Counted from the first letter of the stretch, positions 32,519-42,626 are shown. The stretch is DNA of 64,000 nt from Leptolyngbya sp. SIO1E4 (GCA_010672825.2 JAAHFU020000001.1:1736001-1800000), one strand, 5' to 3'. The notes: generated by a model not told the origin, from the sequence alone. Made by a program: numbers and translations.

Positions 32519-34345
32519 CTACAGAGCCATCAAACGCACGAGTTCGTAGGTTGGTGTAGTGATCAGGATCGTTTGGTTGCTTGCAGGCCACTCCAGCTCC
32601 GCTAGCTCAGCAGGGGTGCCGACGACGAGTGCAGACGGGCCAGCCATCGCGTCCACCAACGCTTGGCGCAGGGCCTGTGGTTCCTCAATGTATGTGACGG
32701 ATTTCTGGGTATAAAACACCAGGCTGGGCTTCATAAAACCCACCATGTATAGAGATTCTGACGGTTGCTGCTGCGCGATCGCAGTTTCAGCAATTGTCCG
32801 CAGCGGCTGTTGTCGAATCTGATCAGCCAGTTGGTAAGCGGGCAAAATCGATAGCAAAATAAAAGCGGCAAAGGCCACCAAATTAAGGCTCCACAGCCAG
32901 CGACGCTGGCGCATGACCCAGAGTCCAAAACCGGCTGCGATGGCCAACCCCCAAATGATGGCAGCCCGCACCATCACCCCTGAGGCCCTGACCAGCTCTG
33001 GTAAATCCGGCATCGCCGGATCGTTCCCCATCCAGTTGGGGCTGTAGAGGGCGGCAAAGAGCAACACTGCAAAAATAATCAAGTTCAGCCCATCGCTCAG
33101 CCCAAACCCAAGGCTCCCTCTAGTCTGCCTGCCTGCGGTGCCTAAGCGATCGCTCCAGGCCAGCCCGACCAAGATCGCAGCGGCAGGCATGAGCGGCAGC
33201 ACATAGCTGGGCAGTTTGGTCACCGCAATCGTAAAGAAGCCAAAGATGACGCTAAACCAGACCAGCGCAAAGATGCCTAAATGAGCAGAACGGGGCTGAC
33301 TTTGCCAGGTTCTCCAATCCCAGGGGCGCAACCGGGCGATCGCGAACGGTAAAAAGGGCGACCAGGGCAGAAACCCAATCGCAACCACCAGAAAATAAAA
33401 GTACCAGGGTGCCGCATGGCCATTGACCACGTTCGTGAAGCGATCGAAATTGTGATAGCCAAAAAACGAATCAATATAGGCTTGACCATTCACAGCAACC
33501 ACCAGCACATACCAGGGCACCGTGATAGTTAGAAAAATAACGGCACCTTTGATGAGATGCAGCTCTGCTAGGGCCGTTTGCCAATGGCCAACGTAGATTA
33601 AAAAAATACCAATAATTAGCCCTGGTAGCACAATGCCCACAGGCCCTTTCGCCAAAACTGCCAGCCCCATGAGTCCATAAGACACTAAAAGCCAGTTGCG
33701 CTGGCGTTGCGGAAATTGTGGTTGCGCATAGCCCAGAAAGAACGCTAGCAACGCGGTGCACATACAGCCTGCGAGCAACATATCTGAGACACCAATACGA
33801 GCCCAGACAATGGTTGTAGGATGCAGCGCCATAATGGCCGAGCCAATCACCGCCGACCACACAAGATTGCGCTGACTGACACGGGCCAAGTGCCCGAGGG
33901 TAATGTTCGATGGAGCTTCCACATAAGCTGTCGCCAGCTCTGGACGCGAAAACCCAAAGCGGCGCAGGGTGTAAAAGCCTAACCCCACTAAGGCAGCAGC
34001 AGGCAGTGCTGAGGGCAGGCGCACCGCCCATTCCCCGACACCCAATAGCTGAAACCCGATCGCCATCAGCCAATACACCAGAGGGGGTTTGTCGAAGCGA
34101 GTCACCCCATTGAAGTAAGGGGTAATCCAGTCTCCAGTGAGGTGCATTTGACGGGCGGCTTCGGCAAACAGCGGCTCTGTTTCATCCACTAGCCCCGTAC
34201 TGGCCAATCCCCAAAAGAAGGCCACTACACTCAAAATTACGACCCACAGAACGGCCCAGAGAATCGCCTGCTGCTGCGCCTTGAGGGCAAAGCTGGTAAG
34301 AAGGCTCCGAGAGCCCGTGACTGACGAGGGTTTCATAGGACGCAA
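32519..34345 (-). CDS. ArnT/PMT-like membrane glycosyltransferase
   Basis: 608 residues with about a dozen membrane helices. The first periplasmic loop has the diagnostic 'LVDETEPLFAEAARQM' and 'RFDKPPLVYWLMA' segments (residues ~50-100), which carry the catalytic acidic residue of GT-C enzymes such as ArnT, which transfers aminoarabinose from a polyprenyl carrier to lipid A. Cyanobacterial relatives are of unknown acceptor; the lipid-linked sugar donor is assumed by family. A second in-frame ATG is nine bases on (34336). Neighbours give no pathway clue. Confidence 0.88.
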   Translation of the reverse strand: MRPMKPSSVTGSRSLLTSFALKAQQQAILWAVLWVVILSVVAFFWGLASTGLVDETEPLFAEAARQMHLTGDWITPYFNGVTRFDKPPLVYWLMAIGFQLLGVGEWAVRLPSALPAAALVGLGFYTLRRFGFSRPELATAYVEAPSNITLGHLARVSQRNLVWSAVIGSAIMALHPTTIVWARIGVSDMLLAGCMCTALLAFFLGYAQPQFPQRQRNWLLVSYGLMGLAVLAKGPVGIVLPGLIIGIFLIYVGHWQTALAELHLIKGAVIFLTITVPWYVLVVAVNGQAYIDSFFGYHNFDRFTNVVNGHAAPWYFYFLVVAIGFLPWSPFLPFAIARLRPWDWRTWQSQPRSAHLGIFALVWFSVIFGFFTIAVTKLPSYVLPLMPAAAILVGLAWSDRLGTAGRQTRGSLGFGLSDGLNLIIFAVLLFAALYSPNWMGNDPAMPDLPELVRASGVMVRAAIIWGLAIAAGFGLWVMRQRRWLWSLNLVAFAAFILLSILPAYQLADQIRQQPLRTIAETAIAQQQPSESLYMVGFMKPSLVFYTQKSVTYIEEPQALRQALVDAMAGPSALVVGTPAELAELEWPASNQTILITTPTYELVRLMAL

Positions 34346-34522
34346 TGACGAGGAGGACAGCGCAGCAAAGCAACCAAAACTCTACATTACAGCGATTTGT
34401 TCAAGAACCTTTTCAGTCCCGGTCAGAACGATAACTGGCTTGGGGAGTCAACAGAAATGCCCTTTGCATCTGCCAAGGTTCTCTCCCACAATGAACGATA
34501 AGGTCAAGATGCCTGGGGAGAA

Positions 34523-35275
34523 ATGACACATGACTTCTTTAACACTGCCATGACTTCGACGTCAGCTGAAAAAAATCACTATCAGACGCTGGCGGTCTCT
34601 GAAACCGCAACGCAGCAAGAAATTAAGCAAGCCTACCGACGGTTGGCGAAGCAGTTTCACCCGGATAGTCAGACCGCGTACTCGGGTCATGAAGGCATCA
34701 CCCGCATTAATGCAGCCTATGAGGTGTTGAGCGATCCACAGCTCCGGTCTCAGTACGATCGCCAGCAGCGACTCCAGCAGGCTGGCTTTGGCTCTGAAGC
34801 TCAAATTTATGACCGTGCCGAACGGACGGTGCGTACCCAAGAGCACTATCGTCAACGACGCAACGCCTCAAAAGCGGCAGACGATGCGATTCATGTTTGG
34901 ATTCGACAAGTCTATACCCCCGTTGACCGCCTGATTGCCAAGGTATTAAGCCCACTCAAGACGCAGATTCGGGCACTATCTGCCGATCCATTTGACGATG
35001 AATTAATGGAGGCTTTTCAGACCTACCTAGAAGGCTGCCGCGAGTCCTTAGAAAAAGCGCGAGGTCGCTTTCAGGCGATGCCTAACCCCGCCAACGCGGC
35101 AGCTGTGGCCGCCAATCTCTACTACTGCCTGAACCAGCTAGAAGATGGGATTGAAGAAATGGAACGGTACACCTACTGCTACGAAGAAAGCTATCTCCAC
35201 ACCGGGCAAGAACTCTTCCGCATTTCTGCCCAACTACGGCGAGAAGCGAAGAGTCAGCTGAAGGCAACGGTGTAA
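34523..35275 (+). CDS. J-domain (DnaJ-like) co-chaperone
   Basis: 250 residues. The J-domain (~18-85) has the invariant HPD at 46-48 ('QFHPDSQ') and typical helix 2 'IKQAYRRLAK'. No G/F region or zinc-finger follows, so this is a class III J-protein. The C-terminal two-thirds is helical and charged with 'NAAAVAANLYYCLNQLEDGIEEMERY'-like segments, here split, and no known domain. It stimulates an Hsp70 (DnaK). The ATG at 34523 has GGGGAGAA before it; an ATG 27 bases on is possible. Confidence 0.88.
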   Translation: MTHDFFNTAMTSTSAEKNHYQTLAVSETATQQEIKQAYRRLAKQFHPDSQTAYSGHEGITRINAAYEVLSDPQLRSQYDRQQRLQQAGFGSEAQIYDRAERTVRTQEHYRQRRNASKAADDAIHVWIRQVYTPVDRLIAKVLSPLKTQIRALSADPFDDELMEAFQTYLEGCRESLEKARGRFQAMPNPANAAAVAANLYYCLNQLEDGIEEMERYTYCYEESYLHTGQELFRISAQLRREAKSQLKATV

Positions 35276-35376
35276 AGACGCCATTCTGTTTGCCCTAACG
35301 TCTCAAAATCTGAGACACTTAACTGCTTGCTGAAAAGCAATCGCTAAGATAGAAAAATGCTTTGTGGGTTTGAGAG

Positions 35377-36738
35377 ATGCCCCTTCCTATCGTTGCTATT
35401 ATCGGTCGCCCAAATGTGGGCAAATCTACCCTTGTGAATCGATTAGCGGGGGTGCAGGAGGCGATCGTGTACGACCAGCCTGGCGTGACGCGCGATCGCA
35501 CCTACAAGCCTGCCTTTTGGAGCGATCGTGATTACCTGGTGGTGGATACAGGGGGGTTAGTCTTCGACGACAATACAGAATTTTTGCCCCACATTCGGGA
35601 GCAGGCATTAGCTGCCCTCACAGAGGCCAGTGTCGCCATGATGATTGTGGATGGTCAGGAAGGCCCCACAGAAGCCGATCGCGAGATTGCCCAGTGGCTG
35701 AGGCAGCAGCCGGTGCCGGTGCTGCTGGCGGTTAATAAGTGCGAGTCCCCAGAGCAGGGGCTCATTCAGGCGGCCCAGTTTTGGGAACTGGGTTTGGGCG
35801 AACCCTACCCGGTGTCAGGGATTCACGGCAACGGCACGGGGGAGTTACTCGACCACCTGATCACTCACCTGCCGCCGACTGACGAGATCGAAGCACCGGA
35901 AGAAACGCGGGTCGCCATTGTAGGGCGACCTAATGTCGGCAAATCCAGTCTCTTGAATGCCTTTGTTGGTGAAACGCGCGCCATTGTCAGCCCCGTTTCA
36001 GGAACGACACGCGATGCGATCGACATGCTGGTAGAGCGAGGGGAGCAGCAATATCGCCTCATTGACACCGCTGGCATCCGCAAGAAAAAGAATGTTGAAT
36101 ACGGCCCGGAATTTTTTGGCATTAACCGCTCCTTTAAAGCAATTCGGCGCTCAGATGTGGTGCTGCTGGTGATCGACGCCCTAGACGGTGTCACAGAGCA
36201 GGATCAAAAATTAGCCGGGCGCATTGAAGATGATGGTCGAGCCTGCGTATTTGTGGTCAACAAATGGGACGCGGTGGATAAAGACTCCCATACTATTTAT
36301 GAATACGATCGCACCCTAGGAACCAAACTCTACTTCATTGATTGGGCGAAGCGTATCTATGTCAGCGCCCTGACTGGGCAGCGGGTTCCCAAGATTTTAG
36401 ACCTGGTTGATCAGGCTGTAGCCGAGCATCGGCGGCGGGTGACGACGGCGGTGGTGAATGAAGTGTTAGAGGAAGCGGTCAGCTGGCATACACCCCCAAC
36501 CACCCGCCAAGGTCGTCAGGGACGCATTTACTACGGCACCCAAGTCACGGCACGTCCGCCCACGTTTGCACTCTTTGTGAATGATCCCAAGCTTTTTGGA
36601 GACAATTATCGCCGCTATATTGAAAAGCAGTTTCGCCAGAATTTAGGCTTTGAAGGCAGCCCCATTCGCCTGTTATGGCGCGGCAAAAAGATGCGGGATG
36701 TCGAACGACAAAGCGCCAACCGGGCTACAAAAGTCTAG
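35377..36738 (+). CDS. der: ribosome assembly GTPase Der (EngA)
   Basis: 453 residues with two tandem GTPase domains, G1 motifs GRPNVGKST (10-18) and GRPNVGKSS (~184-192), and a C-terminal KH-like domain, exactly the Der layout. It acts in the maturation of the 50S subunit. NKxD-type motifs 'VNKCE' and 'VNKWD' are present. It is followed after 16 bases by the T-component gene, and head-to-tail with the chorismate enzyme, suggesting a housekeeping operon. Confidence 0.97.
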   Translation: MPLPIVAIIGRPNVGKSTLVNRLAGVQEAIVYDQPGVTRDRTYKPAFWSDRDYLVVDTGGLVFDDNTEFLPHIREQALAALTEASVAMMIVDGQEGPTEADREIAQWLRQQPVPVLLAVNKCESPEQGLIQAAQFWELGLGEPYPVSGIHGNGTGELLDHLITHLPPTDEIEAPEETRVAIVGRPNVGKSSLLNAFVGETRAIVSPVSGTTRDAIDMLVERGEQQYRLIDTAGIRKKKNVEYGPEFFGINRSFKAIRRSDVVLLVIDALDGVTEQDQKLAGRIEDDGRACVFVVNKWDAVDKDSHTIYEYDRTLGTKLYFIDWAKRIYVSALTGQRVPKILDLVDQAVAEHRRRVTTAVVNEVLEEAVSWHTPPTTRQGRQGRIYYGTQVTARPPTFALFVNDPKLFGDNYRRYIEKQFRQNLGFEGSPIRLLWRGKKMRDVERQSANRATKV

Positions 36739-36754
36739 TGGTATGAACTAAAGC

Positions 36755-37681
36755 ATGGATCTGCTGAAATCCCTGCCCATTGGGCTTTACTTAGAAGAAC
36801 CGCACACTTGGCTGCATCGTTTAGATGCGCGTGTCAAACTGCTATGGCTTGTCAGTATCTTGGTAAGTCCGATCTTGGCTGGGGCTGTGTGGCGATTTGC
36901 CATTGTCGGGGTGCTCATTGCGCTCACATTGCTGGCGATGATTCCGCCACGCGTGTGGCGTCAACAAATGGGTTGGTTGCTGACGCTATGTACGCTCCTC
37001 TTACTGATGACGGCGGTTTTACCCGATGATTTTGTCATGACCTATCAGCCTCGGTTACCGACGGCAGAGGCGGCTCAAGGGCTGCAGCCATGGCCTGATC
37101 AGTTTGCGCCAGAAACCTTCTCTTTGCCCCAGCCAACAGACTATCGCTATGTGCTACTTCATCAAGGGCCTTTGAAGGTCACCCAGCGATCGGTAGAACG
37201 AGGCATCCGTCTGAGTACGCTGTTATTCACGCTGATTTACGGCACCAATTTATTCCTGCTGACAACGGCTGCAGAAGAAATCACCCTGGCCCTGGAAGTC
37301 TTGATGCGTCCTTTGCGATGGATCCGCGTTCCTGTGACCGAAATTGCCCTCACGGTGACCTTAGCCCTTCGCTTTATTCCCCTGGTACTAGAGGAAACCC
37401 AAAACCTGATTCGGTCAGTGCAAACCCGTGCCATCAACTGGAAAAAGCTCGGTTTGCGAGGCTCAGCACAGGTTTGGCTCGCCATCGTCGAACGCCTTCT
37501 GAAAAATTTATTGCTGAGGGCTGAGCAGACGGCTGCTGCCATGCAAGTACGGGGCTTCACCAGCCCAAACACCCATCGGGTCGAATGGTATCGCTTACAG
37601 CTGCACGGGGGCGATGCCGTCGCATTAATCTTACTGATTGGGTTTTGGTATCTCCGGTTGGTCTGGGGTGGAGAAGGTTAA
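36755..37681 (+). CDS. energy-coupling factor transporter T component (CbiQ-like)
   Basis: 308 residues with five or so membrane helices. An N-terminal 'RLDARVKLLWL' matches the CbiQ/EcfT start, and the C-terminal cytoplasmic 'TRAINWKKLG' and 'MQVRGF' include the Ala-Arg-Gly-like coupling helices that bind the ATPases. EcfT links a substrate-binding S component to EcfA ATPases for import of vitamins or metal. No A or S component is in the window, so its partners are encoded elsewhere. It ends 2 bases before the next gene. Confidence 0.85.
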   Translation: MDLLKSLPIGLYLEEPHTWLHRLDARVKLLWLVSILVSPILAGAVWRFAIVGVLIALTLLAMIPPRVWRQQMGWLLTLCTLLLLMTAVLPDDFVMTYQPRLPTAEAAQGLQPWPDQFAPETFSLPQPTDYRYVLLHQGPLKVTQRSVERGIRLSTLLFTLIYGTNLFLLTTAAEEITLALEVLMRPLRWIRVPVTEIALTVTLALRFIPLVLEETQNLIRSVQTRAINWKKLGLRGSAQVWLAIVERLLKNLLLRAEQTAAAMQVRGFTSPNTHRVEWYRLQLHGGDAVALILLIGFWYLRLVWGGEG

Positions 37682-37683
37682 CC

Positions 37684-39198
37684 ATGCTTCAACCCTGGTA
37701 TGTGCGATCGCGCCCCCTGCAGGGGCGTACTGGCTCCCTCATTTTTGCGGCGCTGTACGGGCCTATGACGCGAAAGCCTGGCCAGGGCAATCCGGATCGG
37801 TCTTGGCAGGCAATCGCCACCTTACTCGAAAGCCCGTACCCGTTACCGACCGAGGTGCCTCAGGCTCGCCTGGCCCGCTATTCACTCTGTGCTGGCCCGC
37901 CCCGGTCTCAAGGGGGCAATCCGCTTCTATGGACACCCCCCGTGGGCAACATTCTGGCGATGTTGTCTGCTCGATTGGCCACCCCCCAGCCTGAATCCGT
38001 GCTGTTGGATGAAACTGGTATCCCGCTGGCCCAGCCTCTAGACCCGTTTGCTGGGGGCTGGCTTGGCTGGCTTGGCTACGATTTGGCCTGGGAAATTGAG
38101 TCGCTGCCCACGCTGAATGCGGATCCCTTACCACTGCCCGTCGCCTTTTGGTATGAACCTGAAACCTTTGCGGTGTTAGATCATGGCCAGCAGCGACTCT
38201 GGTTAGCCGCAACCCATCCTCACCAGCTAGCGCAGATGGAGGCCGCGATCGCCACTGCGCAGCCTGAAACAGCGGCACCGCTCTTCCATGCAGAGAGCCT
38301 GACGCTGGTTTCTTCACAACGGGCCTACGAGGAAGCCGTACGCCAGGCGAAAGGCTACATCAAAGCTGGCGATATTTTTCAGGCAAACCTGTCGTTGCGC
38401 TTCTCAACCCAGACAGATGCTGACAGTTGGGCTATCTATCGCCGTCTGCAGCACATTAACCCCTCTCCGTTTGCCAGCTACTGGCGCACACCCTGGGGAG
38501 ACATGATTAGCTGCTCTCCTGAAAGGCTCGTGTCTCTGCGGGGCGATCGCGCTGAAACCCGCCCCATTGCTGGCACCCGATCGCGGGGTCAAACCGATCA
38601 ACAAGATCAGGATCTGGCTCAAGAACTCCGAGACAATACGAAAGAGCGAGCAGAGCACATCATGCTTGTGGATCTAGAACGGAATGACCTGGGGCGAGTC
38701 TGTACTTGGGGCACCGTACAGGTGGATGAACTGATGGCTCTAGAGCCCTACAGCCACGTTATGCATTTGGTCAGCAATGTCACCGGTAGGCTCGCCCCAG
38801 GCAACACCGCGATTGATCTGATCAGGGCAACATTCCCAGGAGGAACCATTACCGGCTGTCCGAAGGTGCGCTGCATGGAAATTATTGAAGCTTTAGAACC
38901 CGTTCGGCGCAGCCTATTTTATGGCTCCTGCGGATATCTGGATTACCGGGGTAATTTAGATCTCAACATTTTGATTCGAACCTTGTTGTGGACGCCAGGA
39001 GAGGCCGACAAGCTCTCTTGCGTCTGGGGGCAAGTCGGCGCCGGGATTGTGGCAGACAGCCAGCCACTGCAGGAGTGGCAAGAGTCATTGCAAAAGGCGA
39101 AAGCCCAACTCCTAGCCATGGGGATGACCCTGGATGGACTCGAAAAAAGCTTGCCGCCTTCTCTGTCTTCTTTAATGAGCCCCTTGAGCCACGGATAA
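37684..39198 (+). CDS. chorismate-binding synthase component I (anthranilate/aminodeoxychorismate synthase)
   Basis: 504 residues from the ATG at 37684; the frame extends 33 codons up but inside the preceding gene. It has the chorismate-binding core 'ERAEHIMLVDLERNDLG' and 'FPGGTITGCPKVRCMEIIE', and 'LLES' near the N-terminus. At 294-298 it reads PIAGT, as in anthranilate synthase TrpE, where PabB usually has PIKGT with a catalytic Lys. So it may be a TrpE-type enzyme or a divergent PabB; both make an amino-chorismate product with a glutaminase partner that is not here. Confidence 0.9.
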   Translation: MLQPWYVRSRPLQGRTGSLIFAALYGPMTRKPGQGNPDRSWQAIATLLESPYPLPTEVPQARLARYSLCAGPPRSQGGNPLLWTPPVGNILAMLSARLATPQPESVLLDETGIPLAQPLDPFAGGWLGWLGYDLAWEIESLPTLNADPLPLPVAFWYEPETFAVLDHGQQRLWLAATHPHQLAQMEAAIATAQPETAAPLFHAESLTLVSSQRAYEEAVRQAKGYIKAGDIFQANLSLRFSTQTDADSWAIYRRLQHINPSPFASYWRTPWGDMISCSPERLVSLRGDRAETRPIAGTRSRGQTDQQDQDLAQELRDNTKERAEHIMLVDLERNDLGRVCTWGTVQVDELMALEPYSHVMHLVSNVTGRLAPGNTAIDLIRATFPGGTITGCPKVRCMEIIEALEPVRRSLFYGSCGYLDYRGNLDLNILIRTLLWTPGEADKLSCVWGQVGAGIVADSQPLQEWQESLQKAKAQLLAMGMTLDGLEKSLPPSLSSLMSPLSHG

Positions 39199-39353
39199 AC
39201 CCAGTAGCGTCAATCTATGAGGCAGCCGATGTTGCAGATTGTGAACTTTATGTTGCGACCATCAAAATTAATTGAACCTATAGTCTTAAACCTCATGATG
39301 TCTTAAAGTGTTGGGATGGTTAGATGCCGAGTAGACATGTTTAGCCCTGCTGG

Positions 39354-39626
39354 ATGAGCACAGAAAATTATATTAACCACCCTACCTTTGGACTACTCTT
39401 CAGGCTTTGCATGGTAGGCGAGAAACGAGAGCTGTTTGCCACCTTGTATGCTCAACGTTTGTTTTTTGTGGTGACTTCTAGCAATCCAAAAGAGTTCATA
39501 TTTGAATCAGTGGGGCGTAGCGATGCCCGGTTGCTTTTAGAAGAACGCATGCGCGACCTGCGACGACGGGGAGACTATTTAGAATACGATCGCTTACAGA
39601 AGACGTACAAACAGACCTTTCGATGA
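39354..39626 (+). CDS. pipX: PII-interacting protein X
   Basis: 90 residues, the exact size and pattern of PipX: 'NYINHPTFGLLFRLC', 'RELFATLYAQRLFFVV', 'GRSDARLLLEERMRDLRRRG', the last two being the Tudor-like PII- and NtcA-contacting part and the C-terminal helices. PipX activates NtcA or binds PII depending on 2-oxoglutarate and energy status, so it links carbon-nitrogen balance to transcription. The stop overlaps the start of the next gene (ATGA), the usual pipX-pipY coupling in cyanobacteria. Confidence 0.96.
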   Translation: MSTENYINHPTFGLLFRLCMVGEKRELFATLYAQRLFFVVTSSNPKEFIFESVGRSDARLLLEERMRDLRRRGDYLEYDRLQKTYKQTFR

Positions 39627-40309
39627 CCGTTTCTCTATCGACAGACTTCATCAGGGAACGCATTGCTGCCGTCCAGTCATCTTTACCGCCTACCGTGCGC
39701 CTGATTGGGGTCACGAAAAAGGTTCCCAGCGATATGGTGCGGGTCGGCTATGGGTGCGGCCTGCGAGAGTTTGGAGAAAGCCGCATACAAGAGGCACTGG
39801 CTAAACAAACTGAGCTGGCAGATTTAGAGGGCATCACCTGGCATTTGATTGGTCATTTGCAAACCAACAAAGCTCGCAAAGCCCTGCTTCACTTTGATTG
39901 GATTCACTCTCTCGACAGCCTTAAACTGGCTCACAAACTCAATGAATTGGCCGCTGAACTCTCGCGTACGCCATACTGCTGCTTGCAGGTCAAGATAGCG
40001 CCTGATCCGGCTAAATATGGGTTTGATGTAGAGGCCTTATGGCAGGCTTTGCCAGCCCTCAATCAGATGGAGCATTTAAAGATTGTGGGGTTGATGACAA
40101 TTCCCCCTTTAGAAAGCTCTATGGCTGATATCGAGCGTATCTTTAAGCAGGCCCATGATCTGGCCGATCAAATCAATCTTCAGTCTTTAGATCGTCTGCA
40201 CATTACTGAACTTTCAATGGGCATGTCGGGCGATTATCTCGCCGCGATCGCGGCCGGTTCTACCATGATCCGATTAGGGTCGAAGCTCTTTGGCGATCGC
40301 CCTGCCTAG
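39623..40309 (+). CDS. pipY: PipY, YggS/PLPBP-family PLP homeostasis protein
   Basis: 228 residues of the PLP-binding alanine-racemase-like barrel. The PLP Lys is in 'LIGVTKKVP' (Lys32). Further family segments are 'FGESRIQEAL', 'WHLIGHLQTNKA' and 'LSMGMSGD', the phosphate-binding loop. It buffers vitamin B6 levels rather than catalysing a known reaction. Overlaps pipX by 4 bases, as in other cyanobacteria. Confidence 0.95.
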   Translation: MTVSLSTDFIRERIAAVQSSLPPTVRLIGVTKKVPSDMVRVGYGCGLREFGESRIQEALAKQTELADLEGITWHLIGHLQTNKARKALLHFDWIHSLDSLKLAHKLNELAAELSRTPYCCLQVKIAPDPAKYGFDVEALWQALPALNQMEHLKIVGLMTIPPLESSMADIERIFKQAHDLADQINLQSLDRLHITELSMGMSGDYLAAIAAGSTMIRLGSKLFGDRPA

Positions 40310-40722
40310 GTTTCAGCGCATCTGGAGTGGCAAAGTGATTCGATCTGCTTGGATTGCATTCGTCGCGCATCAATAAGCAAACCTGATCAACCCAGCAGGA
40401 TCTCAAGGAGTGAGCGTGTGAAATCGACTGATAACAGAGATCTCAAAGTTTTTAACTAATTATTAATGGCGTACCCTCCACAGAGATTTCGTGTATACTG
40501 TGGACTCAAATTCCGCATATTCGATTAGAGTAAAGGCGGTTCAACGAACTGGTCGTTTCTAGACTGCTTCTAACCCAAGTTAAGCCTGAGAAACGATTAG
40601 CCCTTACCCACGACAAGAGTTCTCTCTGAAATTAAGTGAGGGCGATTGTATGGGGTCGTTGGCATCATTCCTCCACTAGGCAAGGTAACTTGCTGCGTGA
40701 TGGTTGTCATGGAGTGTAAGCT
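40310..40722. other. 413-base region upstream of sepF
   Basis: No gene supported. It holds a good extended -10 promoter at 40490-40499. The rest is unremarkable leader and spacer. Confidence 0.45.
40490..40499 (+). promoter_or_regulatory. extended -10 promoter upstream of sepF
   Basis: CGTGTATACT has the TGn extension and a near-perfect TATACT -10 box; no matching -35 is seen. It would give a leader of about 220 bases to sepF, long enough for further control. Confidence 0.45.
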
Positions 40723-41328
40723 GTGAGCAATTTGTTCAATAAACTAAAAGACTTTGTTGGCCTTAACGATCCGGCTGACTACGAATACGAATATGACGAG
40801 ATGGAAGCGGGTGAGGAGTACCAGGCTATTTATCAGGAAGATAATACGCAGCCTGCAGCGCCTCCCCAGCCTCAAGAAGAGCCTCGGGCTCGTCGCCGTG
40901 TCCGAGATCGGATGCTATCTAATGAAACTGGACTGAACACCATGGGAAGTAACGTGATTGGTATGCCTGGAGCGATTAACGGAGCCTCTGAAGTTGTCGT
41001 GATGGAGCCTCGTTCCTTCGAGGAGATGCCCCAGGCGATTCAGGCGCTACGGGAGCGGAAGTCCGTCGTCCTGAACCTGACCACCATGGATCCTGATCAG
41101 GCTCAGCGAGCGGTCGATTTTGTTGCGGGTGGCACCTACGCCATTGATGGCCACCAAGAACGCATCGGAGAGAGCATCTTCTTGTTCACACCGAACTGCG
41201 TCCAGGTCAGCACCCCAACGGATGTTGAAGAAGACATGCCCATGGCACCTCAAACGCCAATGATGGATCCTCGCAACGTTCCCCCTGCCCCCGCTTGGAC
41301 TGCGGAGCAAGCCGTCCGCATGGCTTAG
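40723..41328 (+). CDS. sepF: cell division protein SepF (Cdv2)
   Basis: 201 residues from a GTG. The N-terminus is an amphipathic membrane-targeting helix ('[12 protein letters not shown]'), then a disordered acidic linker rich in Glu, Pro and Arg, then the SepF core (~90-170: '[29 protein letters not shown]', here read in pieces, and '[12 protein letters not shown]'). SepF anchors FtsZ to the membrane at mid-cell and is needed for cyanobacterial division. Its place after pipY parallels the ylmE-sepF pair of Gram-positive bacteria. Confidence 0.95.
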   Translation: MSNLFNKLKDFVGLNDPADYEYEYDEMEAGEEYQAIYQEDNTQPAAPPQPQEEPRARRRVRDRMLSNETGLNTMGSNVIGMPGAINGASEVVVMEPRSFEEMPQAIQALRERKSVVLNLTTMDPDQAQRAVDFVAGGTYAIDGHQERIGESIFLFTPNCVQVSTPTDVEEDMPMAPQTPMMDPRNVPPAPAWTAEQAVRMA

Positions 41329-41431
41329 TCAGCTACAGTCAGCTACAGGTCATTCCGACCCTCTAAAAGTGGGGAATGTTGGGCGGTTAGGGCCGCCGTT
41401 ATTGCTGTTCGTTGATAAGGACGTTAGCTAG

Positions 41432-42238
41432 TTGCCAACCCAGCTAAGCGTGATAGGAGGCGGGGTGATGGGTGAAGCACTCATCTCTCGCCTAATTTCT
41501 ATTGGGAATTTTTCAGCTGACGCGATCGCCGTGGGAGATCCTTCACCGGTGCGTCGGCAGTTCTTAATGGAAACCTATGGGGTGCAGGCAACTGCAGATA
41601 ATCGAGCGATTTTAGCAAGTGCAGAGCGTGTTCTCATTGCTGTCAAGCCTCAGGTCTTTAAAGCCTTGGTGCCTGATCTGACCTGGGCCACAACCCAACA
41701 AACCTCCCTCATGCTCTCAATTATGGCGGGAGTGCCCTTGGCGACTTTAGAAGCCGCTGCGCCGGGTTGGCCCGTTGTGAGGGCAATGCCGAATACTCCT
41801 GCCACGGTCGGTGCTGGTGTGACCGCGATCGCTGCAGGCCAACTGGCCACGCCCGATCACCTACAGCAAGCCCGCCACATCTTTGAAGCCGTGGGCACCG
41901 TCGTTGAAGTGCCAGAAACCCTCATGGATGCAGTGACCGGATTATCCGGATCTGGCCCTGGCTACGTGTCTATAGTGATAGAGGCCTTAGCGGATGGCGG
42001 AGTCGCGGCAGGATTACCTCGTGCAATCGCGTTGCAGTTAGCGATACAAACCGTTCGAGGAACTGCTGAGTTATTGCACACGACCGATATGCACCCAGCG
42101 GTGCTGAAAGATCGAGTCACCAGCCCGGGGGGCACAACGATTGCTGGCATTGCTCAGCTAGAAGCATCAGGGTTGCGCTCAGCCCTCATAGAAGCCGTAC
42201 AAGCAGCGTGCGATCGCGCTAAGACTCTGGGTTCTTAA
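41432..42238 (+). CDS. proC: pyrroline-5-carboxylate reductase
   Basis: 268 residues from a TTG (an in-frame stop lies just before). The N-terminal Rossmann motif is GGGVMG (8-13) and the C-terminal dimerisation part has 'DAVTGLSGSGPGYVSIVIEALADGGV' and 'KDRVTSPGGTTIAG', the ProC signature. It reduces pyrroline-5-carboxylate to proline with NADPH. It lies 103 bases downstream of sepF and may share its transcript. Confidence 0.95.
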   Translation: MPTQLSVIGGGVMGEALISRLISIGNFSADAIAVGDPSPVRRQFLMETYGVQATADNRAILASAERVLIAVKPQVFKALVPDLTWATTQQTSLMLSIMAGVPLATLEAAAPGWPVVRAMPNTPATVGAGVTAIAAGQLATPDHLQQARHIFEAVGTVVEVPETLMDAVTGLSGSGPGYVSIVIEALADGGVAAGLPRAIALQLAIQTVRGTAELLHTTDMHPAVLKDRVTSPGGTTIAGIAQLEASGLRSALIEAVQAACDRAKTLGS

Positions 42239-42257
42239 ACTCTGGAGATGGTGAGCT

Positions 42258-42557
42258 ATGGATCTGACGCGCCTGCTGATTCAGGTATTGGTGGCATTAG
42301 CCTGCGCAGGAACAGCCGCTTTTTTACTACCGCGAAAAGTTCCAGGACGGCTGTTTGGATTAGCCCTGATGGGCTTGGCTGGGGTCTGGCTAGGACAGTG
42401 GATCGTCAGCTTATTGCACACGACTTATGATGTGCCCATTCCTGACTTTGTAACTTGGGCAATTGAGGGAGTTCCGATTGTGCCAGCCATTGTCGGGTCT
42501 GCCATTATTCTGTATACCGTGACGACCCTGTTGTCCTGGGGGCGCTACCAGCGCTAA
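42258..42557 (+). CDS. small GlsB/YeaQ-like membrane protein
   Basis: 99 residues with three hydrophobic segments and glycine-rich turns ('LFGLALMGLAGVWLGQWI'), like the transglycosylase-associated GlsB/YeaQ/YmgE family of small stress-related membrane proteins. No function is established. It begins 19 bases after proC. Confidence 0.75.
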   Translation: MDLTRLLIQVLVALACAGTAAFLLPRKVPGRLFGLALMGLAGVWLGQWIVSLLHTTYDVPIPDFVTWAIEGVPIVPAIVGSAIILYTVTTLLSWGRYQR

Positions 42558-42626
42558 AGCACATCTCGTCTAGTTCATCAAAAGGCCCATCAATACACTC
42601 ATCACTCCCCTAAGCAGGTGTTCTTT

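Noticed and set aside
33471-34073. 200-codon frame inside the ArnT-like gene
   Set aside because: Alternative frame of a membrane protein gene, Cys/Trp/Gly-rich with no family pattern.
37763-38317. 184-codon minus-strand frame opposite the chorismate enzyme
   Set aside because: Shadow of a well-supported gene.
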